From contig OX419756.1 in NCBI GenBank assembly GCA_948567375.1, forward strand, positions 25,744,333 to 25,808,332: a stretch of 64,000 bases of DNA, read 5' to 3'. The position numbers and the translations under genes were made by a program. Positions 1-10,879 of this stretch are shown here, one piece after another. The notes below the pieces were generated by a model. The model did not search any database, was not told where the DNA came from, and saw only the letters and a program-made list of their open reading frames with translations. Origin of the DNA: Lunularia cruciata. Taxonomy: Eukaryota > Streptophyta > Marchantiopsida > Lunulariales > Lunulariaceae. Every line of letters starts with the position of its first letter. The first letter of the stretch is position 1.

Positions 1-101
1 TTTTACTCAGAAGTTCCAACAATTTCAACATAGCTAGGAGAACAGTCAAGCTAAGCGTAAATTTCCTTTGATAAACTGATATCCCTATGCATGAACCAAA
101 T

Positions 102-130
102 AATCAATCAATCAATCAATCAATCAATCA
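102..130. repeat. AATC microsatellite
   Basis: About seven perfect copies of a 4-bp unit (aatc). They lie in the presumed intron after exon 3 of the deacetylase gene. Confidence 0.95.
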
Positions 131-184
131 TAATAACTTATCAGATGACCAGTGCCTTAGTTTTCATGGTTCATGGTTTCGTAC

Positions 185-1482
185 CTTTCATCATGTGCCA
201 AACTTAACTCCTCCCTGGAAGCAAAAGGGGCGGGATGGGTAACGAGAACATCTCGCATAGCAGCATCTTCTTCTAGCAGCATTCTGGTCGCTCTGTATCT
301 ACTCTTCCACGAGTCAAACAGGCGTGAATAAGTAATTTCTCGTCTATGCAGTTCTAATAATTAGAAATGTCAGGTCTTGGGCAAACAACGACCAAACTTG
401 AACAAGGAAACGAGGAATTGTGAAGGAGGTGAAAGTTTCTACTTGTCCATTGGAAATCGATGACCATCAGGCAGAGGTACAACATAGTGATCGGAATAGA
501 AGCCCACCAGCCCAGCACACTGTTTCACAGCCAGAGCAGCTTCCCTTGTGGTAACAGATTTTCCAGCTTCCGGGCTTTTAGAAAGATTCAAGGATCCAAC
601 AGACAGAGATCTAATGGCTTGCCTTCTCGACCCTGAAAAACAAGACAAGAGTTGTAAGTTCAGTCTCATGACAAGAGATCAAACGAAACATATTCAGCGA
701 TAAATTTCAACAATTTAAAATCTTAAAAATTTTGTACTACAATCTCTTTAGGAGGAAGATCTGAAACAAGGCTGTAAACCTGGCATTCAGTTCTCTCATC
801 GCACAGAACAGTTCCTAGATCATTAAAAATCAATAGCTTTCCAAACCCAAGGTAGTCCAGATTACAACTGCGGGAGCAGAAAAGGGCAACCCTTGAAGTT
901 TTCAATATTCTCAACCGCGCAGTTTCGGCCATTCCAACACAACTCAACCCACCACAAACGGAATTCACCTCGATCATCACGCTTGAAACACAGACAGACG
1001 AACGCCACATGACTCTACCACGAAGGAATCAAGCGACAGCTACTGGAAATTCCCGACCATGAAACCAATGCCCTGAGTTGAAACTTCGAACCCATCCATA
1101 AGACATATTAAAGGCACGATACTCAAAGCAGCAATTCTTGTCGTCATTTTAACAAATCCTCCTCGTAAATCTTTTAAAAAATTGGTCACTTCCATGAATC
1201 GTTTAGAATTTCTAACCATCCTTCAAATTCCGAAAGCAGAGCAGGATCAGAACAACCATAACCCTTACATATGAAAGAGTCCCTATCTGATACCAAGCGG
1301 AACAGCTGCTGGCACTTAGCGCCTCCCTCGCAGTCCTTGCTGCGGCCACCGATGCAAACCTCCCGGGCACCACTGAGCAGCAAGCTTGCTGGTGCGAACC
1401 TGGCGAGATGCAAAGCTTTTGCACAAGTAAACATTGTTCGGATCGAGATCATCGCTGGAAGAGTGGAGGCGAGGATCGTCAT
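185..1482 (-). CDS. Histone deacetylase-family protein, 5' part (three exons, continues off left end)
   Basis: Seen: three minus-strand exons join in phase. Exon 1 is 1482-1269, starting at ATG and ending before donor GTAAGG. Exon 2 is 632-443, after the strong acceptor TTGTCTTGTTTTTCAG and before donor GTAGAA. Exon 3 is 298-185, before donor GTACGA. Exon 1 encodes an Arg/Ala/Ser/Leu-rich start with few acidic residues, like an organelle-targeting presequence. Exons 2-3 encode FYSDHYVVPLPDGHRFPMDK and then a YRATRMLLEED segment followed by LAHDE. Known: this HRFPM-type start is typical of arginase-fold Zn-dependent deacetylases of the bacterial AcuC-like kind; the Zn-binding His/Asp residues would lie in later exons outside the window. 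Inference: an organelle-targeted deacetylase. Introns are 636 and 144 bp. The weak points are the exon 3 acceptor and the absence of exon 4 in the window. Confidence 0.75.
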
Positions 1483-3964
1483 GGTGGAGCAGTGTTAGCA
1501 GAGATATGGTACTTTCCTGTACCACTTGTAGGCGTGAGTGAAGCAGCGCGTGGGATTTACTAAACACGATCGTTTTGCAATGGCATCCTGAGAGTTCCTC
1601 AGACTACGAAGCCAAGGTGGCAAGACGTGCATTATTAGCAAAGCCGGACTTAAATTGGCAATTCGGTAGCTTTTCTCGTTTAGAGGACGTCTTGGAGCAA
1701 TTCTCTGTGCTGTGCAAATTGAATGGATTTCGCTATATGACAGATAAATCTTGACTTCGTCTTGATAAACTCTATGTTTGAGTTTGATGATTCAATATGG
1801 TACTTGGGTTTCTCTTCAGTCAGAGTTACACGGTCTTCCGTATCCTCTGTACAAAACCTAGCCCTAAAAAACTAATCAGTTTCCAAGGATTCCACCGGCC
1901 ACCTGGTGTATCGTGTTTTTGGTGATTATATTCACTGTCCTCACGCAGGCTCGACGAGATTGTCGACTTCTTGCCACCCTCAGGGATGATTGGAAGGTTT
2001 TAAGACCGATTGGTACCAGTTCATGGAAATTAGTCTTTTGCATGTGCAAGCCATAATACCAATTCTTGTTGGCTACCAATCACTAGAACCTCTTTTCGGC
2101 CTCTTTGCAAGATAACTTACGAACTCAACCCAGCTCATGGAATGCTTATCCATAGAGCTCTTGAGCACAAGGTTGAACAACACTGTGGGAGCTGCGTGCA
2201 ATATACAAACTAAGTGATGTGCCAATTCACACTGCAAGTTGGAAGTAACTGCACCTTGAAGGCCAAAGATTCCATGTTATACAGCTCTGTCATTCACATT
2301 TGTAGCTATGCTTTTACTCAGCCGTTTGGCCATAAAATGATTTCCTGATCAAGTATCTAACAAGAGAATGTTACGGTCTATGATAGTCATATCAACCACC
2401 CTGTTTCTCGAATCCAAGAGCTCACAGGGAAGTGATCTTCGTGTGACAACTGTCCATTGAAAGTCATTCTCATGAGGAAACAACTGTATTTGTAGAGACT
2501 AGAGGCAACCTACTCAAAGGGCGAGAATCCATCCCTTCGCTGATGATACAAATACTGGCACATCATCTGGGAATCGCCAAATTGGTCAAGGCAAACTTGG
2601 TATCATTAACAAGTACTGAAGTTAGTGAAGAGTATATCTATGAGAGCTTGCAAAATCACGACCAAAATAAAATCAACTACAAGATATAGAGATCCAAGCT
2701 AACCTACCTGAAACACTCGAAACAAAATGTTCCCTGAATCACATGATTATTATGTACCCGAATACATTCAATAGAGATGACCTTTAATGAGACCTTGCAA
2801 CGGTAACAGGCACGGCAAGAAGACTGGAAGTCAACGAGTGTTAGATCAATAGAATTAACTAGAGTGGAAAAGGATACTCATTTGTCAGAAATACATTCAT
2901 TGTTTCTGGAGGCCTGTAGAATTTGCAGTTCAATATCCTATTCCATGATCCGAAGGCTTGTATGTGTGACTACGTATGCAATTAGTAGCTGCCCTCACTT
3001 GGCATCACTTGTGTCTGGCGACCCAAGGACGAACAAACTTCAACCTGTTTCACATGACGCCTCCAACCAATATGCTGCCAAGGTAAGTAGCATTCCTTAG
3101 GAAAGCAAATATCACTGAGGACCTTGACACCCCTATGATGAAGTCACGAGACCAGTCCAAAATAATCTGGGGTAGCTGTCCAGTTAAGTAATTACAGGTC
3201 ATGAGCCATCCAAGAATTACACTGAGTAACTGTGTAATATCCGGATCCTCATTTCGAGGGTCCCCCTGATTCCAAGATATAACATAGAGCCATTGTTAAA
3301 AGCAATCATCACTAGTAAGTACTGCGGAGCAAAATAGCGCACTATGTTGTTCAAACATATATATAAAATCTTGGGCGTGAATTTAAGTACAGATAAAAGC
3401 GTCAGGGAATGGGTTTGAGCTGCTTGATACATCAGTTCAGTTTAACATTGTTCCTTTCAGAACTGCTACCCAGATATAAGAAAATGCTCTAACGAAAAAT
3501 ATCTGTAAAAGTCTCCTGTTAGCTCCAGCATATGACAAACCCTCTCCTGTGAAACGAGATAGGCCGCTCCCAAAGGTGAGGGTATCAACAGCCACTGAGG
3601 AAGACACAACCCGCATCATGAACTCAGTTAGTAGAGAAGTCCTCTACACCAGCTAAAGAGCAACTTAACCTAAAGAAGGTTAACATAACCTGGCTCCAAG
3701 AACATGACATGAGCATGACATGAGCTTTGAACAGTAAATTAGGCCACTCATAGTAGAGGCCTCTTGCCATCGTTCCAGCCTGGAACCACTATCTTATCCA
3801 CGTGCTGGTGTTTACAAAGTATCATGTACACTAAAACCTCTCCCACCTTCGCAACGGAGACGTTGGAAAAACTGGCAAAACAGCATAGACAAGACGGATC
3901 ACTGCAACTAGAACTCCTAAGGAACCTGAAGAAACAAGTCCACAGTGGTGGTGGTGGAACTTAC
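1483..3964. other. Intergenic stretch without an assignable gene
   Basis: This includes the upstream region of the deacetylase gene. Short open stretches with fair splice signals occur on the minus strand, for example near 3,643-3,506 and 2,600-2,560. They do not join in phase with the exons upstream, so no gene is called. No repeat family from the rest of the window is recognised here. Confidence 0.4.
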
Positions 3965-5159
3965 TCCTCGGGCTAAAGGATAACCATCTGTGCCATAAGA
4001 GTTTGATAGCGTCAAACGTCTCCAGCTGGTGTACGATCCTGGTGATCTGGAAACAAACAGTGTAACTCAGAGACTATCATCTATTGCCAATCAGCTCTGT
4101 TCACAAAGCATCATGTGCATACGACAACGCTCCTTCCGGTAAAGTGCGTGGGAAAATGATCAAAACACTATAACATTCCAGTTAGTTCCTCTAGGGCTGA
4201 TCTAATGATTTTCATGTCTCTTCTCAGGGATATTTCAAAACAGATGAAAAGCTTGGACCCTTACCCCATATTTCCCCGTACAAGCTGTTACTGGCAGTGG
4301 AGATCTTCCAGATCCTCTAGTACTCATAGGATCGGACCTGATAGGCTCTGAATGGGTTGCATTGGAACGAAACAAGCGCTCGAAGTCATTTCGCCACGCG
4401 TGGAGACTTAGACCTCCCATGGGTGACCTGGTAACAATTTTCAGCTCCAAGCAAGTATTAATACTGGCTCAAAACTTGTAAAATTTACTGCATTTTTAGT
4501 ATTGCGTTCCCATGTATACTAATGAATGGATCATGAATCTTGATATGATCAAGATTCTGCTGAGCATGTACTACCCTGAGATATCTCACGTTTCTTATGG
4601 AAGATGGAAGATCAATCTGTGAAATATCATGGTATAAACAGTGATCGGATCTTACTACCTATCAGTGTAGCTCCCTCATTGTCCTCTCTTTGTGTTGCTC
4701 GATTCTGCTTCAATCTCCTAGCGTTTGTTCTCAAACTGTGAGGCTGAAAAGAAGAGTGGCCCTCGAACACTCAATCGTTTTTCCTACCAAGTGCTTTCCA
4801 GGAGACGAATTACATTGTAATGCCCTGTTTGGTTTATGCTGCAACAGCTCAAAACTGATTCTTAGGCATTGAGTTCTCGTGGGAACGGATTGGCGGAAGG
4901 ACTCTATCCAACAATATCCGAAGCCTTCACGACTCCCGAAATCGGTGAACTTCTTGTGTGTAGAGTCGTTAAAGCCAATGTTCACACCCCTATTTCCAAA
5001 ACGACCACTGTATCTTTAGTTTAACTCATCCTCAGTTGCGGCCTAAGTAAAGATAATAAACCTGATTGGACCTCCCTCTCGTAGATTCAGAGCATTTGAA
5101 ATTGAGTGTGGAGTTGTATCTTCAGTTGTATCTAGAATCGGTCGCTGAATGGTCGCCAT
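3965..5159 (-). CDS. Possible three-exon gene of unknown function (3' end unresolved)
   Basis: Seen: three minus-strand segments with splice signals and matching phases. Exon 1 is 5159-5062 (starts MATIQRPILDTTEDTT, donor GTTTAT). Exon 2 is 4427-4265 (contains LSLHAWRNDFERLF, ends at donor GTAAGG). Exon 3 is 4046-3965 (after acceptor TGTTTGTTTCCAG, contains IVHQLETFDAIKLLWHRWL, donor GTAAGT). The reading frame runs through all three without a stop. I could not find a following exon in the right phase. A competing open segment at 4985-4731 could be an alternative second exon. I do not recognise the protein. It could be a real short gene, a gene remnant or chance; the phase agreement and two strong donors are the main support. 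Confidence 0.32.
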
Positions 5160-5685
5160 TCTTGATCGGTCAGTAGCTTATACACGCCTTACTGCACACA
5201 TAGCTTATACACCCCTTACAGCACTCATCAGGGTCTCCGAATCCCGAGAAGGACATCACATATTAATACATACAGGAAGTAAAACCGAGAGGAACATCAC
5301 AGATGAATACATTCAGGACGTAAAACGCGGGTTTTTCTTTCAAAAGACGTTTCAAAACTCTAGTTCCGCCACAATGATTGTAAAATGAGGTGGACAAGAA
5401 CTGTATCAAAAATTAAATTGAGTAGCCGTATCTAACAGACTCGCTGTCTTGGAGTGCAAGATCTTAGCAAAACACCTCCATCGAGCTCTAAACAAAACAC
5501 CGATTCTAGTAGAACTCCTGTATCTCTTGGTGACTCGGTATCTAGACGGTCACCAGCAAGCCGACTGCTGCAACGACGGCAGGGCACCCTGTCGCGACTC
5601 CTCCCGTCCTTGATCACTCACTGCCATTGAGACATAAGGCAAGAGTTCTCAATTTCTTCAATTCCAACTATAAAAAGTTCTGGAA

Positions 5686-5883
5686 TTATCGTAACCTTCG
5701 TGCTTCACGCTCAGACTCGAGGAGGGTAAGGATGTCTCCTTCTCGGACGGGCCCCTTGACGTTCCTCATGATGAGACGATTTTGGTCGTCCAGAAACTTC
5801 ACGCGCACCTGGGTGACTTGACCCCTTGATCCTGTGCGGCCGATGACTTTCATGACAATCGCGAGCTTCACTTGGGTATCCAT
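5686..5883 (-). CDS. RPS28: 40S ribosomal protein S28 (eS28)
   Basis: A 65-residue protein starting [20 protein letters not shown] and ending in the [12 protein letters not shown] tail that is nearly invariant in plant eS28. It is a small-subunit protein near the mRNA exit channel, acting in cytosolic translation. The length equals the family's usual length and there is no intron or break. The frame is open for eight more codons upstream to an earlier ATG (5,907), but family members begin MD(S/T)QVK, so the ATG at 5,883 is chosen. Small differences from the common plant sequence (for example LAIVMKVI) are conservative. The gene sits about 200 bp downstream of the 3' end of a dead LINE, which therefore lies in its promoter-side flank. 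Confidence 0.96.
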   Translation of the reverse strand: MDTQVKLAIVMKVIGRTGSRGQVTQVRVKFLDDQNRLIMRNVKGPVREGDILTLLESEREARRLR

Positions 5884-6090
5884 GGTGTAGCAAATGCACA
5901 AATCCACAGGCCGCCGGTGATCAACACTTCGCAGCGAGAACGAAAAGAAGGAGCTAGACCCTTTGCTCGTTAGATATGCGGATCGGCTGTGGACGTAGGA
6001 TTACTTCGCTTTCCTCCCCTCAACTGCGTTCTTTTCTACGCTGTTTCCTTCACTGAGGGCCCGACACTTGCAAAATCCCCCGAGCGCATA
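5884..6090 (-). other. 5' flank of eS28
   Basis: A GC-richer stretch between the eS28 start codon and the LINE tail, presumably holding the eS28 5' UTR and core promoter. No clear TATA box was seen. The open frame on the plus strand here (5,989-6,174) has no recognisable content. Confidence 0.4.
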
Positions 6091-9000
6091 ATTACTCTTT
6101 TCTTCTTTTTTAGAAAAACGAAGGATGGGAAGACCCCATCAAGCCGTACAAGGGAGAGACAACAAAAGAAGTAACATGGGGCTAAGCTCCATTAGAGTCT
6201 ATATGAGAAATCTGCCCTACCGCACCTAAGATATCCAAGCTATGCAAGTCATACGATCTACACACAACTGGAGTATCCGAAGAAACATCATCTAATGTGA
6301 TTGCTCTCCTATGGATTACACCAACCATTGCTCTATGTAGAGCAATGGACACACGCTGTCTAAAATATAGTACAAAGTATGAGAGTGAGAATGTTACCCC
6401 ATGACGCCTAACATGATAAGCTCTCGCGCACTCCCTGACAAATATGTCAAATGTCGTGTCCATCACTCCATATAAACTCCAAGGCTAGAGGAACTAAGAG
6501 GTGACCTCGTTGCATGCTCCTATACTTGGAGACCTTGCGACCTATTGCAGCACTCGCCGTCCATCCAGGGGGATGGGTAATCACTCCCTCCGAAACTGTA
6601 TCCAGCGTAGGGTCCGTAACCACGACATCCGCTACTGTCACCTGATCATCTTGGACCAAGTATAAGTCTGCCCTGACACGTGTCGTCTGCAAAACATATG
6701 AGCACTCCCTCCAAGCCAAGTATCCACTCTCTCGTGCCATAGCAAACACTATATCTCTAATGGCATCATGGGTAGCTATCCTTTGTCTTCCAAAATGACA
6801 CCGTGTCATGTGGACCACGGCTGCATCTAGTGAAGAACCACACTCACAAGTGAGTAATGAAGATGTAGATGGGTGGACCAAACCTAGGCAAAACCTCATC
6901 GTTGTAGAAAAAGTAGTTGGTGCGAGTCGGAAAGCCCTAGTGCACGGTCGAGCTAGGATCCAAGAGCCTACACCCTTGCCAAAGCAAGAGCGAAGACGTG
7001 CTCTAGTATTCTGAGGAATGGACGAGTCAACTAAGAGAGAATGTAGCGTATGCTCACACTGTTGCTCCATCAAGGAAGACTGTAAACCTCTAGTCCAATC
7101 TGATGTTAGTGAAGCAAAAGGTGGAAAATCCTCTTGTGCTCGTGGGGATAGACTATCTCTCGTCTGCCACAATAACACTTGGAGAGAAAAGGATCCTTCC
7201 TCCACCTCTATCACATAAGTCTCCAAAACCGGCCTATCAGCAACCACAAAATGAGAGGAAAGTAGGGGTGTCGAGAGAGTCCAACTACCCAAAAACGCTT
7301 TAGGTGCCATCTCCTCCATAGAAAGCAAGCCAACCCCACCACATGAGATCAATAGAGCTGTCTGTCTACGTGCCAAATCCCCAGTCACACACTCAAAAGT
7401 CCATGGTCCAATAATATCACCAAAGACTCCCATAATCCTCCTATCAAATGCTCTTAGACATGATAGGAAGGACGGTGAGAGGGGAACTGTACGGATGAGG
7501 TAGGATGGTCGACGAGCAATACTGGAAGAGAGTATACCAAATGCCACATGCGGATCTCCTAGTAATGGAAGGTCATCCACATGGAGAACATCCTCTGCAA
7601 GGGCGGCGTCTAAGAAGCGTGTGACAAAATCCTCCGATCCTACTGGCACTCCAAGAACACAAAGTCCATTTGTGGATGTGATACAACCCTCTGGAAGCTC
7701 AAGGTGGGGAGGGATACCTAAAGGGGACCATGCCCTACACTTTGACACCTTGACTCTCAAGCCTACTAGATGTAGCTTGGTAGTCAAGTAGTCAAAGGCC
7801 TGCCTAATCTGATCTATAGGGCCTACAATGTGTGTTTCATCTGCCAAGGAGGGAAATACACAACCTGGCATGGCCAAAGTAGTAGATATGAGAGCTCTAA
7901 AGTGAGCCATGGCAAATAAGGGTCCCCCTAAAGGATTTCCCTGACGTGTACCAACAATTGACTCCAAGATGGTGACTCCCTCTTATGAACCACCATGCTG
8001 GTAGTAAAGGGAAGCCGGAGAGCCATAAAAAGACCACACAAAAGGAATGAGACTCGCCAAGGATCCACCAGCCTCCCTAAGCTCTCTAAAGATAGATGCA
8101 CATGGGACTCTATTAAAAGCGTTCTCAACATCCACCTGTAGGACGATCCACTCCGGATGGATATCTAGGAGTGCTCTAATGCCTAGAGATATAGCCTCAC
8201 ATCCTCTCGGTGTAGCTACTCCAAATTGATGTGGACTAAGGTGTTGTCGAAAGTGAGAATGATGTTGAAGGACAATGGTACGACTGACCAAATGCAAAAA
8301 GATCTCTCTAATAGCAATTGGTCTAATGCCTCCCGTGTCCTTCTCTATCGCGAGAAGTCAACTAGCACCTAACACCCAACTAACAGATATAAGAATGTTT
8401 TCTCTCGCTATTACTACAGCCACCTTGAACAACTCGGTAAAACCACTAGAAGGATCATCTGCCTGGAAGCAATCTCTAAGGTGCTCATAAACCATCCTTG
8501 ACAAGCCTCCTAAGGAAAGGCAAGGGGCAATGCACAATGCTTGTGCAAATAGCAACCTATCAAGACATAAAGGCTGCTCAGGCTGATAATCTAAGACCTC
8601 TAGTGGTAGTCCCTTTATTGCTATAGGATGTAGCGAGCGTAGGGAAGAGATGGTCTCATCAGTAGGACTTGCTATAGACAAAGGATGTAGCGCTTGTGTT
8701 GCTCTACTAAACTCTCCCGCTTGACCTAATGTCCTACATTGTTGTGATCAAGTGGAATCTATGGTATCCCATGGCAATGCATGTCTCCTAAATCATGTAG
8801 CCCTGATAGACTCCTCCTAAAGGGCTGCCCAATCTCCCGCTCAAAATTGACAAAATCTAGCAGCCACCTCTCTATGCTCCACATGTCCCCCTCTAGCATA
8901 ACAAAGACACCATCGAGGGAGTAAGAGGAATAGGAACCATGCTAACTCATCCAAGGGATCACGTGCCAAATGGTCTAGTGGTAGGCAAAAAGCCTGTCTA

Positions 9001-9359
9001 GCCTCATCATGGAGTGTGCGGGTAAGCCTATGGAATAGACGTGAACATGGAAAACTAGTCTTAAATAACCCTAAAATGCAACCCGCCTGAGAAGCTAACC
9101 ACTCCCATGACTCAATCGGTATCCTTGGAATGATCAACAAAGGTATAAAAGAAGCGTGCGTCATCCCGAGTGTCATTGTTGTCGATGTGGTTGCTTGTCT
9201 CACGTAGGCATCCCAAGTGGTCCAATCATAGTCCTTGTGCATCCTTCCCACATGGGTCTTTACCCCTTGCAAGGTAAAGTGTCGATGACACACTGGGCAT
9301 GGTGTATCCCGACCCGCTCTAGGCAACCCCACATGGGAAGGTGTAGCCATGGCTAGCAC
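6090..9359 (-). mobile_element. Degenerate non-LTR retrotransposon (LINE) of the restriction-like-endonuclease type
   Basis: One long minus-strand coding region covers 9,359 to 6,182. Its domain order is N-terminal C2H2 zinc finger, reverse transcriptase, then a C-terminal cysteine/histidine motif followed by a PD-(D/E)XK-like nuclease region. That order is characteristic of R2/NeSL-like early-branching LINEs, not the L1/RTE types usual in seed plants. An A-rich stretch (about 6,110-6,096 on the minus strand) just after the coding end looks like the 3' tail. No target duplication was identified. The host site is the upstream flank of eS28. Confidence 0.8.
6182..9359 (-). pseudogene. LINE polyprotein: zinc finger, reverse transcriptase and RLE-like domain (inactivated)
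   Basis: From 9,359 to about 6,470 everything is in one frame. A C2H2 finger lies at the N-terminus (CPVCHRHFTLQGVKTHVGRM then H). RT motif A is LQVDVENAFNRVP, motif B is TRQGNPLGGPLFAMAHFRAL, and motif C reads SLADETHIVG, where the second catalytic Asp of ADD is Glu. The C-terminal part has CECGSSLD, then H-x3-CH, then RADLYLVQDD and VADVVVTDP, resembling the CCHC plus restriction-like endonuclease of R2-type elements. Breaks: in-frame stops around 8,841-8,700, at 8,358-8,360 (TGA) and at 7,983-7,985 (TAA). Several TGAs sit where Arg (CGA) is expected. A single frameshift near 6,470 moves the last 94 codons to another frame (6,466-6,182). The protein would be about 1,050 residues if whole. 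It is clearly dead. Confidence 0.85.
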
Positions 9360-10879
9360 AAGAATAATGATAGTAACACATGCTGCTCCTCTCCATATCT
9401 CCCTATCTTTACCAAATTACTAGTTTTGCACTAAAGACTTTCTTTATCCACTCAGCAAGTTTTGGGAATCAATTAGAACTCCGGGATGTACCATTAGATT
9501 TTGGTTGCAGAACTGAAAGAGGAATAGAAACAATTCAACAAAGGAAATCATTTAGCAATTCTAATAATTAACAATTTTGAGATAAGATATGTTCATAAAC
9601 CTTGGACTTTATTCTTGAATGCTTCAATTTAGTGTTGTTTTAATAATAAATTTTTACTAAAGTAGTTTGGAATATTTCTACTTATGTTCATCGATGTCTT
9701 GTTATCTTCATATAAAGTGTAATCTTTCAAGAGAAAATCTAGTGAGCATATGTTGGAGTTTGAAGCAAGAGATAAACCATTCCAAAGTTTGAGTTCAGCT
9801 GCATTCTTTCATCATAGTTTACCTCATGCTTTAATTATTTTGTATAATAATAAAGTGGAAAATTGTGTTTCATTTAACATGTTTTAGAAAAAAAATTTAT
9901 ATATATATATATATAATTTCATATACTAATGGTTACTATGATATTGATTGATTGATATGTGATAGATAATAGTATTCAATCATTTAATCTATTCCTTACA
10001 TTATAAAGGAATAGAAAATGTTTAAATTGAAATTGGTAAAGTCTAATAAAGAGGAGAGCAGTTGATTAAATGATCAAAATCTCTAAAAACTTCTAACATT
10101 AGCTTATTATCATAATTATAAATATAAAATAAATCATTTACTATAATTTTCTCTAAAAGAAAAACATCCATAACCATTGAAAGATGATAATATTTCTATA
10201 TTGATACCAAATATTAGCACTATTTACCTATTAAAAACTTTTATCATCTACACATGTTCTCTTTTAGCTCATTCTCATAACCTTTGACTAAATTATTTTC
10301 TGAACCAATAAAGAGTTTTTAATTTCAATAAATATTAATGTAATTTCACTCATTAAATAGAAATAACTGATCCAATTTTGAACTTTTGTTCATGATGTAC
10401 TTGAAGTGTGTTATTTTTTCTACATAAACTTATGGTCGTCATTAGGACCTTTACTAGAGCCCAAGGTTCATTTTCCATCTAGTAATGAATAGTAAAAATA
10501 GATTATCATAAGCTTACTTCATAGAGGATATTATATACCCTTTTTCACTTTCTCCTTAATATATTTTGTCAGGATAAAAATTCACAGAACTTTTTATTAA
10601 AAAAAATTTGTGGCTTATCTTTTGAGGAAGGATGAACTTGATATTTTAAGGAAGCAATATGAAATAGAAAAGCAAGTTAATTGAATCCAACTTAAAACTT
10701 CATAATTATATTAGTATTTATTTGACACGAAAGAAATCTAGGAATAACCTCAATGAAATACTAGAAGTCTTGTCAATCAAAGGATCAATTAAGATTACCT
10801 AAAGTTAATCAAATTTTTTAAATCAAAATTTTGTTGTGCTATGAAGTCAAATTGGGATAAAATCATCTTTGGTGATATT
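9360..10879. other. AT-rich stretch without recognisable genes
   Basis: Strongly AT-rich with frequent stops in all frames. It contains a (TA)n run of about 18 bp near 9,899-9,916. It lies downstream of the gag region of the X1 element on that element's strand, where pol would be expected, but no RT, RNase H or integrase motif is visible. Confidence 0.6.

Noticed and set aside
723-1010. 95-codon minus-strand frame between deacetylase exons 1 and 2
   Set aside because: Exons 1 and 2 join in phase without it, and its content matches nothing.
1260-1310. Alternative exon 1 donor at GTATCAG in the deacetylase gene
   Set aside because: It would put exon 2 in a frame with early stops; the GTAAGG donor at 1,268 keeps the frame.
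3506-3643. Open minus-strand stretch with VAVDTLTFGSGLSRFTGEGL as a fourth exon of the unknown gene
   Set aside because: Available acceptors leave it out of phase with the preceding exon ending at 3,965, so it cannot be joined directly.
5884-5907. Eight-residue N-terminal extension of eS28
   Set aside because: eS28 proteins start at the MD(S/T)QVK methionine; the upstream ATG is not conserved in the family.
6808-7303. Open frames on the plus strand
   Set aside because: Antisense to the LINE reverse transcriptase and RLE region, which explains the sequence fully.
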